Source: Paenibacillus glycinis (GTDB lineage Bacteria; Bacillota; Bacilli; Paenibacillales; Paenibacillaceae). Taken from it: a stretch of 64,000 bases of DNA. The position numbers and the translations under genes were made by a program. Where the stretch lies: NCBI RefSeq assembly GCF_009909185.1, contig NZ_JAAAMV010000001.1:186001-250000 (forward strand). Reading direction: 5' to 3'. How positions within the stretch are numbered: the stretch's first letter is position 1; each line of letters begins with the position of its first letter. This document shows, piece by piece, positions 46,101 to 55,989 of the stretch. The notes below the pieces were generated by a model. It worked only from the letters and a program-made list of their open reading frames with translations. It was not told where the DNA came from and ran no database searches.

Positions 46101-47474
46101 ATTAATAAACGTCGAGAACCGGCCGATTTCTTTGCCTTCCTGCATCTTGACGCCCGCAAGCTCGATGATCTTGTTGTTCACGACCGATAGACCGGTCGTC
46201 TCGATATCGAATACGACGTATACGGCGGCCGCCAACGGCTCTTCGCGGGAGTTCAATACCATCGGCACGGCATCGTTCACGACATTCGCTTCCAAGCCGT
46301 ACAGCACCTGGATGCCGTTCTTTTTCGCCGCCTTTGCCGCTTCGGGATAACACTGCACGTTGCCGTGATCCGTAATCGCGATCGCCTTGTGCCCCCATTT
46401 GGCGGCTTGTTTGATGTACGCGTCGACCGACGTGACCGCATCCATCGTGCTCATTGTCGTATGCAGGTGGAACTCGACGCGTTTCTCTTCCGCCTCGTCC
46501 TTCTGTTCCTTGGGCGCCACCACTTCATGCAAGTCGGACGGCATCATGACAAGCTCCGGCTCCATCATGAACCGGTCGTATTCCACGCGGCCGCGCGCCT
46601 TGATCCATTTGCCGTTCGCCAGCTGTTTGAGGACCTTGACGTCGTCCTTCGACTTGGCGAACATTTTCATGGCAATAGAATCGGTGAAATCCGTGACGTT
46701 GAACGTGAAGAGCGTGCTGCCGTTGCGCAGCTCCTTCTCGTCGAGACCGAAGACCGCGCCCTGCACGGTAATCTTCTTCTCTTCTTCCACGACGTTCATA
46801 ATCGGCACGGCTTCCTCTCGGATGTCGTAGCCGACGACGAGGCGGACATCGCCTTCTTCCACCGGCGGCGCTTCCGGCATGGAGCTGGTCATCATTTGCT
46901 GAATGACGTCGCGTTCTTCCTGCTCCAGCTTTTGCGCAAACTCCTCATACATTTCCTGCTTCGATTCAGCGACCTTCAGCTTGACTCGGCATGCGACCGC
47001 GAATTGGTCTTTGTAGAACCCGACGGCCAGCTCATCGATCCGTTTCTTCTTGGCCATCTCGAGGCCCATCTCGTCCATCATATGCAGCGTGATGAGCTCC
47101 CCGTCCGTTTCCAGCTTCGCTTTGCTGATCCAACCGTTAACAGACGCATTGCTGTGCTTCAGCCATTCGACGCAAGCCGGCCAGTATTCGGTGACCAGTT
47201 CCTCCCGCGGAACGTCTTCGCCGTACTGGAATTGAAACGAAATCTTCGCGATATGCGCGAATTTCCCCTGAATCGCCCTGCAAAAAACACCAAAAGCCGG
47301 TAAAGGAACCAAGGACGCTTTGCTGATGCAAAACGTCCATTCCCGGTTACTCCGGCTTACGATCACTTTGTCTATATATCCGTCGCCAAAATGTTCATCC
47401 GTCAAATGCTGCGGCAGCTCCGCTTGCTTCATCAGAAGCTCGAACCTCTGCCGCTTTTCCCCGGTTTGGTTCAT
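43167..47474 (-). CDS. polC: DNA polymerase III PolC-type alpha subunit
   Basis: Replicative polymerase of low-GC Gram-positives with built-in proofreading, 1435 aa. Order seen: N-terminal domain, OB domain (about 230-315), PHP domain (EFHLHTTMSTMDAV near 333) interrupted by the DEDD exonuclease (VVFDIETTG near 420, VAHNARFDMGF), a zinc-binding cysteine set (YTCLNEACKY...CPNCGKPL near 905-945), catalytic PDIDLNFSGE near 965 and a C-terminal QLSLF beta-clamp-binding motif. ATG 47474 (MNQTGEKRQRFELL) follows GGGAGG; the 56-codon frame extension runs into proS. 17 nt separate it from proS. Confidence 0.97.
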   Translation of the reverse strand: MNQTGEKRQRFELLMKQAELPQHLTDEHFGDGYIDKVIVSRSNREWTFCISKASLVPLPAFGVFCRAIQGKFAHIAKISFQFQYGEDVPREELVTEYWPACVEWLKHSNASVNGWISKAKLETDGELITLHMMDEMGLEMAKKKRIDELAVGFYKDQFAVACRVKLKVAESKQEMYEEFAQKLEQEERDVIQQMMTSSMPEAPPVEEGDVRLVVGYDIREEAVPIMNVVEEEKKITVQGAVFGLDEKELRNGSTLFTFNVTDFTDSIAMKMFAKSKDDVKVLKQLANGKWIKARGRVEYDRFMMEPELVMMPSDLHEVVAPKEQKDEAEEKRVEFHLHTTMSTMDAVTSVDAYIKQAAKWGHKAIAITDHGNVQCYPEAAKAAKKNGIQVLYGLEANVVNDAVPMVLNSREEPLAAAVYVVFDIETTGLSVVNNKIIELAGVKMQEGKEIGRFSTFINPHENIPYNIQQLTNITNEMVVDAPELEPKMREFVEFIGDAVLVAHNARFDMGFIQAACKLYGMPEIKNPVLDTLELARFLHPTMKNHRLGTLADKFKISLENAHRAIDDSIALGGVLFGLIGDAAGRNITGLHMLNDYVGLDLSNMRPFHCCIYALNAVGKKNLFKLISLSHTQYFKRVATIPKSKLTELREGLLIISGCEKGEFFEAVLNKSMEEAEETARYYDVLEIQPVTFYMHLVEKGFVASRAEIEQALRRVCEIGDKLGKPVIATGNVHYLVQRDKMFRDITIHGITGFSPLKDITKPDAHFRTTKEMLAEFAFLGEARAYEVVVKNTNELTDRFEPFDLFPSKLFVPIMEGADEEMRNTCYETARRLYGEPIPEVVVQRLEKELVPITKAGFSANYLISERLVKKSNEDGYLVGSRGSVGSSVVATFLGISEVNPLPAHYTCLNEACKYSEWFLDGSYPSGFDLPDKICPNCGKPLKGEGQDIPFETFLGFKGDKVPDIDLNFSGEYQATAHNFTKIMFGEKAVYRAGTIGTVAEKTAYGFAKKYEEDKGKKWRGAELSRLASGCTGVKRSTGQHPGGIVVVPDYIDVEDVTPVQYPADDQNAEWQTTHFDYHAFEENLLKLDILGHDDPTMMRMLQDLTGVDPTTIPMNDPKVMSMFSSTDALGISPEKIRSSVATYGVPEMGTKFVRQMLEETKPSTFADLLQISGLSHGTGVWLGNAQELIKNRTCTIKTVIGCRDDIMLFLIYKAGMDAGLAFKITESVRKGRGLTPEWIEEMKRCKVPQWYIDSCLKIEYMFPKAHAAAYVISAVRTAFFKLYYPIHYYATYFSIRAEDFDLELLCQGYDAILKKLIEIEQKGFSATPKEKNSVSLLEMSLEMTARGFSFKPVDLYRSEATRFIVDGTSLIPPFGAISGIGENAARNIAAARDFGEFLSIEDFQQKSKATKTIVEVLTGMGCFRGLPESNQLSLF

Positions 47475-47491
47475 GTCGCCCTCCCCCAAAA

Positions 47492-48940
47492 TCAATACGC
47501 CCGAGCAAATACGACGGAATGCTCCGCCTTCTCGCCGCATACCAAGCAGGTCGTCTTGCGTTCGGCGGGCTCGAAAGGAATGTTGCGGCTCGTAGCGCCC
47601 GTTTCTTCCTTCACCTGACGCTCGCAGGCTTCGGAACCGCACCAGCCCGCGAGCGCGAAGCCGCGCTTCTCCTCGAACAAGGCCTTCATTTCGTCCAGCG
47701 TTTCGACCGAATACGAATGCTCCGCCCTGAATTGCTTCGCGCGCTCGAACATATCGGCCTGAATGTCGGCCAGCATGCGTTCGATCTCTTCCTTCAGCTC
47801 GCTCTGCTGCACGATGCGCTTCTCGCCCGAAATGCGCGATACGAGAACGACTTGTCCATTCTCCATGTCGCGCGGCCCAAGCTCAAGCCGCACCGGCACG
47901 CCGCGCATCTCGTACTCGTTGAATTTCCAGCCCGGGCTCATGTCCGTGCGGTCGTCGACCTTCACGCGAATCCCGGCTTTCTTGAGTTCCGCAAAAAGCT
48001 CGTCCACGCGGCCGACCACTTGTTCGCGCGTCTTCGGCGGCCCGATCGGAATCATGACGACTTGCGTAGGAGCCACCTTCGGCGGAAGCACCAATCCGCG
48101 GTCATCGCCATGCACCATGATCATCGCGCCCATGAGTCGCGTCGATACGCCCCATGACGTCGTATGTACGAACTGCTGCGTATTCTCGCGGTCCAAATAT
48201 TTGATATCGAACGCAACGGCAAATTTCGTGCCGAGATAATGCGAAGTTCCCGCTTGAACGGCGCGTCCGTCCTTCATCATCGCTTCGATGGAGTAGGTGT
48301 CCACGGCGCCCGCAAACCGCTCGGAAGGCGTCTTTTGTCCCATGATCACCGGAATGGCAAGGTAATTCTCGCAGAAGTCGCGGTAAATCTCGAGCATCCG
48401 ATTCGTTTCTTCGCGCGCCTCCGACTCCAATTCATGCGCCGTATGCCCTTCCTGCCACAAAAATTCCGTCGTGCGCAGGAAAGGCAGGGTACGCTTCTCC
48501 CAACGGACGACATTCGCCCACTGGTTGATCAAAACCGGCAGATCGCGGTAGGATTGGATCCATTTCGAATACATATGGCCGATGATCGTCTCCGAGGTCG
48601 GACGGATGGCAAGGCGCTCTTCAAGCTTCTCGCCTCCCGCCTCCGTCACCCACGGCAGCTCCGGATTGAAGCCTTCGACATGCTCCTTTTCCTTCAGGAA
48701 AAAGCTCTCCGGAATAAACATCGGGAAGTATGCGTTGCGGTGTCCCGTTTCCTTGAATCGGCGATCGAGCTCGTCGCGCATATGCTCCCAAATCTCGAAG
48801 CCTTCGGGCCGAAACACGATGCACCCGCGGACCGGCGAATAATCCATCAGCTCCGCTTTCTTGATGACATCGATATACCAACGGGAGAAATCTTCGCTTT
48901 GCGGCGTTATTTCCGTTACGAATTGCTTTTCTTTCGACAT
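47492..48940 (-). CDS. proS: prolyl-tRNA synthetase, archaeal/eukaryal type
   Basis: Charges tRNA-Pro. At 482 aa it lacks the insertion domain that makes the bacterial-type enzyme about 565 aa, and sequence such as YFPMFIPESFFLKEKEHVEGF, RPTSETIIGHMYSKW and GTSHYLGTKFA matches the archaeal/eukaryal group. Its C-terminal domain carries a Cys set (CGSEAC and CLVCG) and ends in Tyr, both typical of this type. It lies between rseP and polC, where B. subtilis has its proS. Confidence 0.94.
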   Translation of the reverse strand: MSKEKQFVTEITPQSEDFSRWYIDVIKKAELMDYSPVRGCIVFRPEGFEIWEHMRDELDRRFKETGHRNAYFPMFIPESFFLKEKEHVEGFNPELPWVTEAGGEKLEERLAIRPTSETIIGHMYSKWIQSYRDLPVLINQWANVVRWEKRTLPFLRTTEFLWQEGHTAHELESEAREETNRMLEIYRDFCENYLAIPVIMGQKTPSERFAGAVDTYSIEAMMKDGRAVQAGTSHYLGTKFAVAFDIKYLDRENTQQFVHTTSWGVSTRLMGAMIMVHGDDRGLVLPPKVAPTQVVMIPIGPPKTREQVVGRVDELFAELKKAGIRVKVDDRTDMSPGWKFNEYEMRGVPVRLELGPRDMENGQVVLVSRISGEKRIVQQSELKEEIERMLADIQADMFERAKQFRAEHSYSVETLDEMKALFEEKRGFALAGWCGSEACERQVKEETGATSRNIPFEPAERKTTCLVCGEKAEHSVVFARAY

Positions 48941-48946
48941 GACCGA

Positions 48947-50224
48947 CTAGTTCTCCCCTCTTACCAAACGCAAAATATCGTTGTACGTGACGGCCAGCAT
49001 CAGCAGCATCAGCATCGCGAAGCCGACGAAATGCACCATGCTTTCCCGATTCGGGTCGACCGGACGTCCGCGAACCGCTTCCAGGCCAAGGAAGAGCAGG
49101 CGGCTTCCATCCAGCGCCGGAATCGGCAGCAGGTTGAATATCCCCAAATACAAGCTTAAAATGGCCACCCAAGACGTCAATTGAACGAAGCCTTGTTCCG
49201 CGATTTGGCTCGTCACTTGAGCCGTTCTAACGGGACCGCCGAGATCGTCGAGCTTAAAGTTCCCGATGATCAAATTTTTGAAGCCTTCGAAAATCGTCAC
49301 CGTCATGTTCTTCATCGCCAGGCCCGCGTATTTGAACGTTTCGCCAAACTTGACGGAGCGCGATGGCACGGCGGCGGAAATGCCGAGTTTGCCTACGCCG
49401 GCGTCATCGGGCTTCGGCGTGATCTTGTTCGTGATCGTCTTTCCGTCGCGGATGACGGTAAACGTCAGCGGCACGTTGACCGATTTGCTGATCAAATCGA
49501 TCATTTTCGTGGAATCTCCGCCGATCTTGACGCCATTCACGGAATCGATCGTATCGCCCACTTTGATATCGGCTTTCGAAGCCGGCATTCCGTCGACGAT
49601 ATCGCCGATCAGCAAGCGGTCCGGATTCTCCATCGGTACGCCCGACATTTGGAAATAGGCGAAGAACAGCACGAACGCAAGCACGAAATTCATGACGGGA
49701 CCGGCCACGATGGCCAGTGCCCGCTGTCCGACGGTTTTGCTGCCGAACTGGCGGTCGAGCGGCGCGATTTGCGTCTCTTTCCCTTTCGCGATCATCAGGG
49801 CTTGCGGAATAATATCGAATTTTTCGATCACGCCGTCGGCATTCAAGGCGATCTTCAGCTTATTCTCGATGTCGATCGTTTCGACTTCGCCTCGCACGAC
49901 GTTCGTTCGATCGTCGAGCCGATCCAAATATATTCGGGTTACCTTGCCGTCCTTCACGCGGACGGCTACCGTTTGGCCCGGCTGAACTTCAACCAGCTCC
50001 GGATCCTCGCCGGCCATCCGGACGAATCCGCCTGCCGGAACGAGCCGCAGCGTATAACGGGTTTCCCCGCGCTTGATGGAAAACAGCTTCGGTCCGAACC
50101 CGATCGCAAACTCCCTAACCAAAATCCCGGCACGCTTCGCAAAATAAAAGTGACCCCATTCATGTATGGTCACGATGACGAAGAAGACCATTACCGTCAT
50201 AAAGACGACTTGAATCGTATGCAT
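48947..50224 (-). CDS. rseP: site-2 protease RseP (RasP type)
   Basis: Intramembrane zinc protease for regulated proteolysis of anti-sigma factors and signal peptide remnants. 425 aa: zinc motif HEWGH at 21-25 in the first transmembrane helix, a second membrane segment (AIVAGPVMNFVLAFVLFF near 175), a PDZ domain (about 205-280), and LPIPALDGSRL, which supplies the third metal ligand, near 378. AGGAGG precedes ATG 50224. Compared with E. coli it has a single PDZ domain, as in Bacillus. Confidence 0.96.
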   Translation of the reverse strand: MHTIQVVFMTVMVFFVIVTIHEWGHFYFAKRAGILVREFAIGFGPKLFSIKRGETRYTLRLVPAGGFVRMAGEDPELVEVQPGQTVAVRVKDGKVTRIYLDRLDDRTNVVRGEVETIDIENKLKIALNADGVIEKFDIIPQALMIAKGKETQIAPLDRQFGSKTVGQRALAIVAGPVMNFVLAFVLFFAYFQMSGVPMENPDRLLIGDIVDGMPASKADIKVGDTIDSVNGVKIGGDSTKMIDLISKSVNVPLTFTVIRDGKTITNKITPKPDDAGVGKLGISAAVPSRSVKFGETFKYAGLAMKNMTVTIFEGFKNLIIGNFKLDDLGGPVRTAQVTSQIAEQGFVQLTSWVAILSLYLGIFNLLPIPALDGSRLLFLGLEAVRGRPVDPNRESMVHFVGFAMLMLLMLAVTYNDILRLVRGEN

Positions 50225-50262
50225 CGCTCTCGAGCCTCCTGTTCGTAACGGCCTGTACTTAG

Positions 50263-50290
50263 ATTATCATTATTCTCCCGTTCGATACAA
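50263..50290 (-). promoter_or_regulatory. possible sigma-A promoter of rseP-proS-polC
   Basis: TTGTAT (50285-50290), 16-bp spacer, GATAAT (50263-50268) on the minus strand, in the dxr-rseP gap. Confidence 0.45.
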
Positions 50291-50302
50291 GAGAACCGTC
50301 GG

Positions 50303-51442
50303 TCAGACGCTTGCCGCCATTCGGCGGGCCCAAGCATCGACGTCGGCGATCGCCGCTACATCGGGCACTTCGACGATTTCATGCCGATTCAACACGGTTG
50401 CGATAACGGACTCGATATCGAGGAACGCGATCTCGCCGTTCAGAAACCGGGCTACTGCCGTTTCATTGGCCGCATTGAAAACCGTCGGCGCGGATTTTCC
50501 GGTCCTTCCGCTCTCGTATGCATAGCGCAGGCAAGGATAACGGTCGAAATCCATCTCCCGGAAATGCAAAGCGGACAGCTTCGCGAAATCGAGCGAATCC
50601 GTCGGCGTCGCCCTGCGCTCCGGATAGGTGAGCGCGTACTGGATCGGTACGCGCATGTCCGGCATACCTAGCTGTGCAATTACGCTGTGATCGACGAATT
50701 CGACATAAGAGTGAATGATGCTCTCCGGATGGATCAGCACGTGAATTTGATCGTAAGGCAACCCGAACAACCAGTGGGCTTCGATGACTTCCAAGCCTTT
50801 ATTCGCCATGGTGGCGGAGTCGATGGTCACCTTCGCCCCCATCGACCAATTCGGGTGATTGAGCGCTTGCGCGACGGTTACGCCATGCAGTTCTTCTCTC
50901 GTTCGGTCGCGAAACGAACCGCCGGAAGCCGTCAGCGTTATGCGCTTGATCGCTTCCCGGCGTTCGCCGTTCAGGCATTGGAAGATCGCGGAATGCTCGC
51001 TGTCTACCGGAAGAATCGTCACGCCGCGCTCGGCCGCCCGCCTCATGACCAAATGCCCCGCCGTTACGAGCGTCTCTTTGTTGGCGAGCGCGATGGATTT
51101 CCCGGCATCGATGGCCGCCAGCGTCGCAGGCAGCCCTCTGCTGCCCACGATCGCCGTCACGACGGTATCCGCGTCCGTTCCGGCCGCGATCTCGACGAGC
51201 CCTTCGTCTCCGTATACCGCCTTCGTGCCGGCAGGCAGATGCGGCATCGCTTCGTCCGCCAGGGCTTTATTCGATAAGCATACCGTTTTGGGTCTGAACT
51301 GCTTGGCCTGCTCGATCAACAGGTCCACGTTATTCCCCGCCGCGAGTCCTTCGACTGCGTAACGGTCCGGGTTGCGGCCGATAATATCCAGCGTTTGCGT
51401 CCCGATCGAGCCCGTAGAGCCGAGAATCGTAATTTTTTTCAC
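50303..51442 (-). CDS. dxr: 1-deoxy-D-xylulose-5-phosphate reductoisomerase
   Basis: NADPH-dependent first committed step of the MEP isoprenoid pathway, which supplies the undecaprenyl precursor used by UppS nearby. 379 aa: GSTGSIGTQTLDI at the N terminus, ALANKETLV near 121, metal/substrate motif PVDSEHSAIFQ near 148, SGGSFRD and MGAKVTIDSATMANKGLEVIE (as overlapping motifs near 200). GTG 51442 follows AGGGGG. Confidence 0.97.
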   Translation of the reverse strand: MKKITILGSTGSIGTQTLDIIGRNPDRYAVEGLAAGNNVDLLIEQAKQFRPKTVCLSNKALADEAMPHLPAGTKAVYGDEGLVEIAAGTDADTVVTAIVGSRGLPATLAAIDAGKSIALANKETLVTAGHLVMRRAAERGVTILPVDSEHSAIFQCLNGERREAIKRITLTASGGSFRDRTREELHGVTVAQALNHPNWSMGAKVTIDSATMANKGLEVIEAHWLFGLPYDQIHVLIHPESIIHSYVEFVDHSVIAQLGMPDMRVPIQYALTYPERRATPTDSLDFAKLSALHFREMDFDRYPCLRYAYESGRTGKSAPTVFNAANETAVARFLNGEIAFLDIESVIATVLNRHEIVEVPDVAAIADVDAWARRMAASV

Positions 51443-51465
51443 TTCGAATGCCCCCTAACCAAGCT

Positions 51466-52260
51466 CTACAGCGGCAGTAAATTCGTCATAATGAGGAGCG
51501 GGAATACGATCAGCCAGCTGTCGCAGCGGTCCAATACCCCGCCATGCCCCGGCAGGAGGGAACCCGAATCTTTGATTCCGCGAACCCGCTTGTAAGCGGA
51601 CTGGATCAAATCCCCGAGCTGTCCCGCAACTGCCGCGATGAGGCCGATCATGACCGCACGGCCGATGCCGATGACATCCGGGTAGATGAAGGCGAATACG
51701 AGCGCGATGAGCAGCGCGATGACCACGCCGCCGAGCGAGCCCTCGATCGTTTTATTCGGACTGATCGCCGGCCAGAGCTTGTTTTTTCCGATCGCTTTTC
51801 CCGTAAAATACGCACCGGCATCCGATGCCCAAATGGCGAAAAACGCCATGATCGTCGTCATCAGGCCGTGCGTATCGCCGCCGCGCACCTCGTACATCGC
51901 ATGAAATCCGTAGCCGATGTAGAGCGCGCCGAGCAGCATCAACGCCGACCCGTCGATCGTCACTTCATTCTTCGTGAGCACCGTTACGCTGAGCAGGATA
52001 AACATTAAAATCCAAATCATATGTAATGCAGCCGGCTGAGGCATTCCCATGTCATGCCATGGCAAGAATAGCAGCAACGCGCCCGCCATTCCGATCCAGG
52101 CAAACGGATGCTTCATCGACACGCCGTTCATTCGGATATATTCCGTCATCCCCACGACCGTCAAGAAGAGCAGCAGCGCAAAGAAGAACCACCCGCCGAG
52201 CACGGTTAAAACCACAAACGCAGCGCCAGCAATCACGCCCGATATTATGCGTTGTTTCAC
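51466..52260 (-). CDS. cdsA: phosphatidate cytidylyltransferase
   Basis: Integral membrane enzyme making CDP-diacylglycerol, precursor of all phospholipid heads including the PgsA product. 264 aa with about eight hydrophobic helices; the C-terminal signature SAYKRVRGIKDSG and LPGHGGVLDRCDS is complete. GTG 52260 follows GGAGAG. The order uppS-cdsA-dxr-rseP is conserved in many bacteria. Confidence 0.96.
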   Translation of the reverse strand: MKQRIISGVIAGAAFVVLTVLGGWFFFALLLFLTVVGMTEYIRMNGVSMKHPFAWIGMAGALLLFLPWHDMGMPQPAALHMIWILMFILLSVTVLTKNEVTIDGSALMLLGALYIGYGFHAMYEVRGGDTHGLMTTIMAFFAIWASDAGAYFTGKAIGKNKLWPAISPNKTIEGSLGGVVIALLIALVFAFIYPDVIGIGRAVMIGLIAAVAGQLGDLIQSAYKRVRGIKDSGSLLPGHGGVLDRCDSWLIVFPLLIMTNLLPL

Positions 52261-52287
52261 GCGTATGACACTCTCCAGTTCAGCTCG

Positions 52288-53052
52288 TTACAATCCGCCA
52301 TATCGGCGAGCCCTTCGTTGGTACTCTCGTACCGCCTCATAGAAATGCTCGTCCGTGAATTCGGGCCAGTACACGTCCGTGAACCACATCTCGCTGTAAG
52401 CCAGCTGCCAGAGCATGAAATTGCTGAGACGAAGTTCTCCGCTCGTGCGAATGAGCAGATCCGGATCCGGAACCCCCGCCGAGAGCAGATGGCTTTCCAT
52501 ATGGGAGACTTCGATGTCCTCGGGAATCAGTTTCCCTTCCTTGACATCCCGTCCGATGCTTCGAACGGCTTCGATCATTTCTTTCCGGCTCCCGTAATTC
52601 AAGGCAAACGTAAGAACGAGTCCAGTATTGCCGGAGGTTTGAACGACCGCGTCTTCGACCGCCTTCAAGGTATGGGAGGGTAATTCCTCCTTGTGCCCCA
52701 TCATCCGAATCTGGACGTTCTTCTCCATCAAATCTTTGATTTCCATCGTAAGGAACTCTTGCGGCAGCTTCATCAGAAACTCGACTTCCGCCTTGGGCCG
52801 CTTCCAATTTTCCGTCGAAAACGCATAGAGCGTTAAGTATTTGACACCTAGCCGATCTGCAGCCATCGTGATCCGCTTGACCGCCTTCATCCCGGAATGG
52901 TGACCGGCCATGCGCGGCAAGCCACGGCTCTTCGCCCATCTGCCGTTGCCATCCATGATGATCGCGATATGCTGCGGTATGTTATCAGGTTCAAGCGACA
53001 GCAACGGTTTCGCGGGCGCTTTGCCAAACAAGGCTCTTAATTGCTGTAACAT
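52288..53052 (-). CDS. uppS: isoprenyl transferase (undecaprenyl diphosphate synthase)
   Basis: Cis-prenyltransferase that makes the C55 lipid carrier of cell-wall synthesis. 254 aa with catalytic Asp34 in IIMDGNGRWAK, SGMKAVKRI, LYAFSTENWKRP near 86 and the C-terminal RTSGELRLSNFMLWQ and DVYWPEF. GGGAGG precedes ATG 53052. A terminator lies between it and frr, so it may be transcribed partly by readthrough. Confidence 0.97.
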   Translation of the reverse strand: MLQQLRALFGKAPAKPLLSLEPDNIPQHIAIIMDGNGRWAKSRGLPRMAGHHSGMKAVKRITMAADRLGVKYLTLYAFSTENWKRPKAEVEFLMKLPQEFLTMEIKDLMEKNVQIRMMGHKEELPSHTLKAVEDAVVQTSGNTGLVLTFALNYGSRKEMIEAVRSIGRDVKEGKLIPEDIEVSHMESHLLSAGVPDPDLLIRTSGELRLSNFMLWQLAYSEMWFTDVYWPEFTDEHFYEAVREYQRRARRYGGL

Positions 53053-53085
53053 GTTCGTCCTCCCGCCGCTAGCGTCGATTTATGC

Positions 53086-53109
53086 AACAAACCCCACCAT
53101 TCGGAGGGG
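53086..53109 (-). terminator. intrinsic terminator after frr
   Basis: CCCC-T-CC pairs with GG-T-GGGG around GAAT (53092-53109), followed by TTTGTT on the minus strand; modest strength. Confidence 0.65.
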
Positions 53110-53122
53110 CCGGTGAGCACTA

Positions 53123-53677
53123 TTAAACTTCCATGATGTCTTTTTCTTTGGCGGCAAGCACTTTCTCGACTTCGGCGACGAATTTATCCGTCGTTTTCTG
53201 AATGTCTTCTTGATGACGGCGGGATTCATCTTCGGATATGTCCGATTTCTCCAGCTTCTTGATATCGTCGTTCGCGTCGCGGCGAATGTTGCGAATTGCG
53301 ACCTTCGCTTCTTCGCCGAACTTCTTCGTCATTTTGACGAGGTCGGAACGGCGCTCTTCCGTCAGCATCGGAATGCCGATCCGGATCGTGATGCCGTCGT
53401 TCGAAGGCGTCAAGCCGAGATCGGATTTCAGTATCGCTTTCTCGATGGCCGACAGCGAGGATTTATCCCAAGGCTGGATCAGCAGCGTGCGCGAATCCGG
53501 GGTGTTGATGTTCGCCAGTTGATTCACGGGCGTCATCGACCCATAGTATTCGACTTGAAGACGGTCCAGCAGCGCCGGCGTGGCGCGGCCCGCGCGAAGC
53601 GTGGACAAGTCGCGTTTGAGAGCCGAGATCGCTTTGTCCATCCGTTCTTCGGCGTTTTTCTTTATGGATTGTGGCAT
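53123..53677 (-). CDS. frr: ribosome-recycling factor
   Basis: Releases ribosomes from mRNA after termination together with EF-G. 184 aa, helical; [30 protein letters not shown]-equivalent [14 protein letters not shown] and [19 protein letters not shown] are characteristic. Its ATG directly follows the pyrH stop codon with no gap, so the ribosome binding site lies in the end of pyrH. Confidence 0.97.
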   Translation of the reverse strand: MPQSIKKNAEERMDKAISALKRDLSTLRAGRATPALLDRLQVEYYGSMTPVNQLANINTPDSRTLLIQPWDKSSLSAIEKAILKSDLGLTPSNDGITIRIGIPMLTEERRSDLVKMTKKFGEEAKVAIRNIRRDANDDIKKLEKSDISEDESRRHQEDIQKTTDKFVAEVEKVLAAKEKDIMEV

Positions 53678-54415
<738 letters not shown>

Positions 54416-54492
54416 TTACCTCCATCTTGGACCTTGTTTAAAGGCCGCATACTTTAAAAAATATTGCTTACCCTATAACCGTCGATAGGTAG

Positions 54493-54519
54493 AAAAAATG
54501 GCGGGGCGAACGCCCCGCC
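54493..54519 (-). terminator. intrinsic terminator after tsf
   Basis: GGCGGGGC/GCCCCGCC stem with a 4-nt loop (54500-54519) and a T-run on the minus strand. Confidence 0.9.
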
Positions 54520-54536
54520 CCGCCTGTGCGTTCGGA

Positions 54537-55187
54537 TTACAATTTTGCTTGGGACATAACTTCGGCGACGAAGTTGTCTTCTTTTTTCTCAAGGCCTTCG
54601 CCGAGCTCGTAACGAACGAAGCGACGGATGGAGATGTTCTCGCCGATCGTGCTGATTTTTTCTTTCAGCAGCGTGTGAACCGTTTTATCCGGATCTTTGA
54701 TGAACGGTTGCTCAAGCAAACAGTATTCTTCGTAATATTTGCTGATGCGGCCTTCAACCATTTTGTCGACGATTTTCTCGGGCTTGCCTTCGTTCAGCGC
54801 TTGCGCTCTCAAAATCTCGCGCTCTTTGTCCAGCTCGTCGTTAGGCACTTCTTCGCGGCTGACGAATTTAGGGTTTGCGGCAGCGATTTGCATCGCGATG
54901 TCGCGCGCGAATTCGCGGAATTGATCGGTTTTGCCGACGAAATCCGTCTCGCAGTTGATTTCAACCAATACGCCGATTCGGCCGTTCGCATGGATGTAAG
55001 ACTCCACCGTTCCTTCCGTAGCTACGCGGCCCGCTTTGTTCGCCGCAGCGGAAAGGCCTCTTTCGCGAAGCACGTCGACCGCTTTCGCGATGTCGCCGTT
55101 CGTTTCGTCAAGCGCTTTTTTGCAATCCAGCATGCCTGCGCCTGTTCTTTCACGCAATTCTTTCACTGCACTTGCACTAACTGCCAT
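54537..55187 (-). CDS. tsf: elongation factor Ts
   Basis: Guanine-nucleotide exchange factor for EF-Tu, 216 aa, the short form common in Firmicutes. The N-terminal UBA-like domain ([20 protein letters not shown]) is followed by [14 protein letters not shown] near 78. AGGAGG is 9 nt before ATG 55187. An attenuator-like terminator separates it from rpsB. Confidence 0.98.
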   Translation of the reverse strand: MAVSASAVKELRERTGAGMLDCKKALDETNGDIAKAVDVLRERGLSAAANKAGRVATEGTVESYIHANGRIGVLVEINCETDFVGKTDQFREFARDIAMQIAAANPKFVSREEVPNDELDKEREILRAQALNEGKPEKIVDKMVEGRISKYYEEYCLLEQPFIKDPDKTVHTLLKEKISTIGENISIRRFVRYELGEGLEKKEDNFVAEVMSQAKL

Positions 55188-55224
55188 CGTTCGTGACCTC
55201 CTGAAATTAGATAAGGTTAGACTT

Positions 55225-55270
55225 TAAAAAAAGGGCGGTGAGAGGTTATACACCTTCTGACCACCCTTTC
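55225..55270 (-). terminator. terminator/attenuator between rpsB and tsf
   Basis: AAAGGG and GGT arms pair with ACC and CCCTTT with small interruptions; seven T residues follow. Likely adjusts the ratio of S2 to EF-Ts. Confidence 0.8.
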
Positions 55271-55290
55271 TAGTCGTTCGTTAATGCTTA

Positions 55291-55989
55291 TTAAGCAGTC
55301 GTTTGCTCGCCTTGACGCGATTCGACGATTGCATCGGCCATTTTCGCCGTCAGCAATTTTACTGCGCGGATTGCATCATCGTTACCAGGGATAACGTAGT
55401 CGATCTCGTCCGGATCGCAGTTCGTATCAACGATACCTACGATTGGGATACCAAGTTTGCGTGCTTCCGCAACCGCGATGCGCTCTTTGCGCGGATCGAT
55501 GATGAACAGCGCGCTTGGCAACGATCTCATGCCCTTGATGCCGCCGAGGAATTTCTCGAGGCGATCTCTCTCTTTGCGGAGAAGGATAACTTCTTTCTTA
55601 GGAAGCACGTTGAACGTACCGTCTTCTTCCCATTTGTCGATCGTTTTCAGACGATCGATACGTTTTTGAATCGTCGAGAAGTTCGTCAGCGTACCGCCGA
55701 GCCAACGTTGATTGATGTAGAAGTTGCCGCAACGTTCTGCTTCTTCTTTCACCGAATCCTGAGCTTGCTTTTTCGTGCCTACGAAGAGAATCGTGCCGCC
55801 TTCTTCGCCGATGGAACGTACGAAGTTGTAAGCCTCTTCGACTTTCTTAACCGTTTTCTGCAAATCGATAATGTAAATCCCGTTACGTTCTGTGAAGATA
55901 TAACGATCCATCTTCGGGTTCCAACGACGCGTCTGGTGACCGAAGTGTACCCCAGCTTCTAGAAGCTGTTTCATGGAAATAACCGCCAT
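55291..55989 (-). CDS. rpsB: 30S ribosomal protein S2
   Basis: Late-assembling small-subunit protein, 232 aa, beginning [20 protein letters not shown] with RRWNPKM following, and with [20 protein letters not shown] near 165. AGGAGG precedes ATG 55989. It has its own promoter and an approximately 120-nt structured leader and starts the rpsB-tsf-pyrH-frr unit. Confidence 0.98.
   Translation of the reverse strand: MAVISMKQLLEAGVHFGHQTRRWNPKMDRYIFTERNGIYIIDLQKTVKKVEEAYNFVRSIGEEGGTILFVGTKKQAQDSVKEEAERCGNFYINQRWLGGTLTNFSTIQKRIDRLKTIDKWEEDGTFNVLPKKEVILLRKERDRLEKFLGGIKGMRSLPSALFIIDPRKERIAVAEARKLGIPIVGIVDTNCDPDEIDYVIPGNDDAIRAVKLLTAKMADAIVESRQGEQTTA

Noticed and set aside
47475-47642. 56-codon N-terminal extension of PolC
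   Set aside because: Overlaps the end of proS and is not PolC-like; GGGAGG lies directly before ATG 47474.
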